Source: BOG-1112 sp964635325 | GTDB lineage: Bacteria; Bdellovibrionota_B; Oligoflexia; Oligoflexales; Bog-1112 | Reading direction: 5' to 3' | Assembly (NCBI GenBank): GCA_964635325.1 | Contig: CAZWOL010000103.1 | Coordinates: forward strand, 1-5,871 | Length of the DNA: 5,871 bases | Shown: positions 5,617 through 5,871 of the stretch, one piece after another | Position numbering within the stretch: position 1 is the first letter of the stretch | Layout of the letters: every line of letters begins with the position of its first letter | Notes under the pieces: generated by a model | What the model saw: only the letters and a program-made list of their open reading frames with translations | Told to the model about the DNA's origin: nothing | Database searches by the model: none | Position numbers and translations under genes: made by a program

Positions 5617-5871
5617 TTAGAAAATGTCTCTTTGATCAGTTGGATATAAGCTGCGCACATAGACATTGATCTCATCAATGATCTTTGAGAAATTTGACGC
5701 TGCAACCTCGCATGCTTTAGCTGCGAGTTAAAGTGTCCGGCCTTTCTTGGTTGGCTCCCACCTTCCGTCGACTCTGTGTTTTCCGGTAAAACGTTTTGAA
5801 CGTTCAATCTGGGTGATGGAAGGAGGTGTTCGCTGATTTTGCACGTATTCCTTAAGAATTTCGAGTGGTGC
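5617..5871 (-). pseudogene. decayed reading frame with in-frame stop, possibly a MarR-type regulator end
   Basis: A minus-strand frame enters from the right edge, reads 47 codons (PLEILKEYVQNQRTPPSIT and onward to GRWEPTKKGRTL), meets TAA at 5730-5728, then continues in the same frame for 36 codons (LAAKACEVAASNFSKIIDE to LYPTDQRDIF) and ends with TAA TAG near 5617. Both halves have protein-like composition and the second looks helical. GRWEPTKKGR followed by a long helix and LYPTDQRDIF loosely resembles the wing and C-terminal dimer helix of MarR-family regulators (DRR-x-x-x-LT-x-x-G, then LSPEEQ), though the wing region would be shortened. Family identity is weak. The other minus-strand frame here (5553-5807) overlaps the proline dehydrogenase end and looks less like protein. 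The gene is convergent with the operon. Confidence 0.35.
5664..5680. repeat. 17-bp inverted repeat downstream of the operon
   Basis: CATTGAT and ATCAATG are perfectly complementary around a CTC spacer, 74 nt after the proline dehydrogenase stop. No T-run follows, so it is at best a weak mRNA-end hairpin or an operator-like palindrome. It also lies inside the decayed minus-strand frame, where it encodes IIDEIN, so it may be coincidental. No other convincing terminator is seen between 5590 and 5871. Confidence 0.25.

Noticed and set aside
5707..5727. CTCGCA and TGCGAG inverted repeat as an operon terminator
   Set aside because: The 6-bp stem has a 9-nt loop and is followed by TTAAAGTG, with no T-run.
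5788..5797. Palindrome AAAACGTTTT
   Set aside because: A single 10-bp palindrome inside the decayed frame, with no second copy or adjacent promoter; probably chance.
5553..5807. 84-codon minus-strand open frame at the end of the operon
   Set aside because: It overlaps the proline dehydrogenase end, starts at TTG and has low-complexity Ser/Arg/Gln composition. The alternative frame with the in-frame stop looks more like protein.
1..5871. CRISPR array, tRNA, rRNA or riboswitch
   Set aside because: No regularly spaced repeats, tRNA-like cloverleaf or recognisable conserved RNA core was seen by eye on either strand.

Overview
The window comes from a bacterium. Clear Shine-Dalgarno sequences precede most genes, and gene pairs are tightly packed or overlapping. 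An insertion sequence lies beside two apparently decayed reading frames, which suggests ongoing gene loss. The encoded functions (a membrane-anchored spermidine synthase-like pair, flavin prenyltransferase and a monofunctional proline dehydrogenase) do not fix the phylum. The strong AGGAG-type ribosome sites argue mildly against Bacteroidota, although the proline dehydrogenase resembles the type I associate with that phylum. I would not name a species.

Left part (1-1478), mostly minus strand or mobile. A small unrecognised protein (76-309) is followed by a possible partial gene leaving the left edge. Next is a complete IS982-family element (353-1360, 1008 bp) with perfect 19-bp terminal inverted repeats, one intact DDE transposase and an unusual leader hairpin. 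No target duplication is visible. The element directly abuts a fragment (1361-1478, minus) that resembles the C-terminal part of an isochorismatase-family cysteine hydrolase with the catalytic-cysteine segment missing.

Central and right part (1479-5589), plus strand, probably one operon of four intact genes. The first encodes a 241-residue seven-helix membrane protein. It overlaps by 14 nt a 537-residue protein with a similar membrane half plus a cytoplasmic spermidine synthase-like domain. The flavin prenyltransferase ubiX starts 13 nt after that. A 397-residue proline dehydrogenase then overlaps ubiX by 22 nt. The spacing implies co-transcription and probable translational coupling. A shared pathway is not obvious: the first pair suggests polyamine or aminopropyl-type chemistry at the membrane, UbiX makes prenylated FMN for UbiD-type decarboxylases, and proline dehydrogenase feeds electrons from proline to the quinone pool. 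Ubiquinone or respiratory metabolism could link the last two, but this is inference.

Right edge (5590-5871). No plus-strand gene is visible. On the minus strand a protein-like reading frame enters from the right edge and is broken by an in-frame TAA. It is best read as a decaying gene, perhaps a MarR-type regulator. The most interesting items are the tandem membrane-only and full-length SpeE-like pair with its altered active-site motif, and the IS982 leader hairpin, which overlaps the predicted transposase promoter in a way that recalls the anti-readthrough devices of IS10 and IS50.
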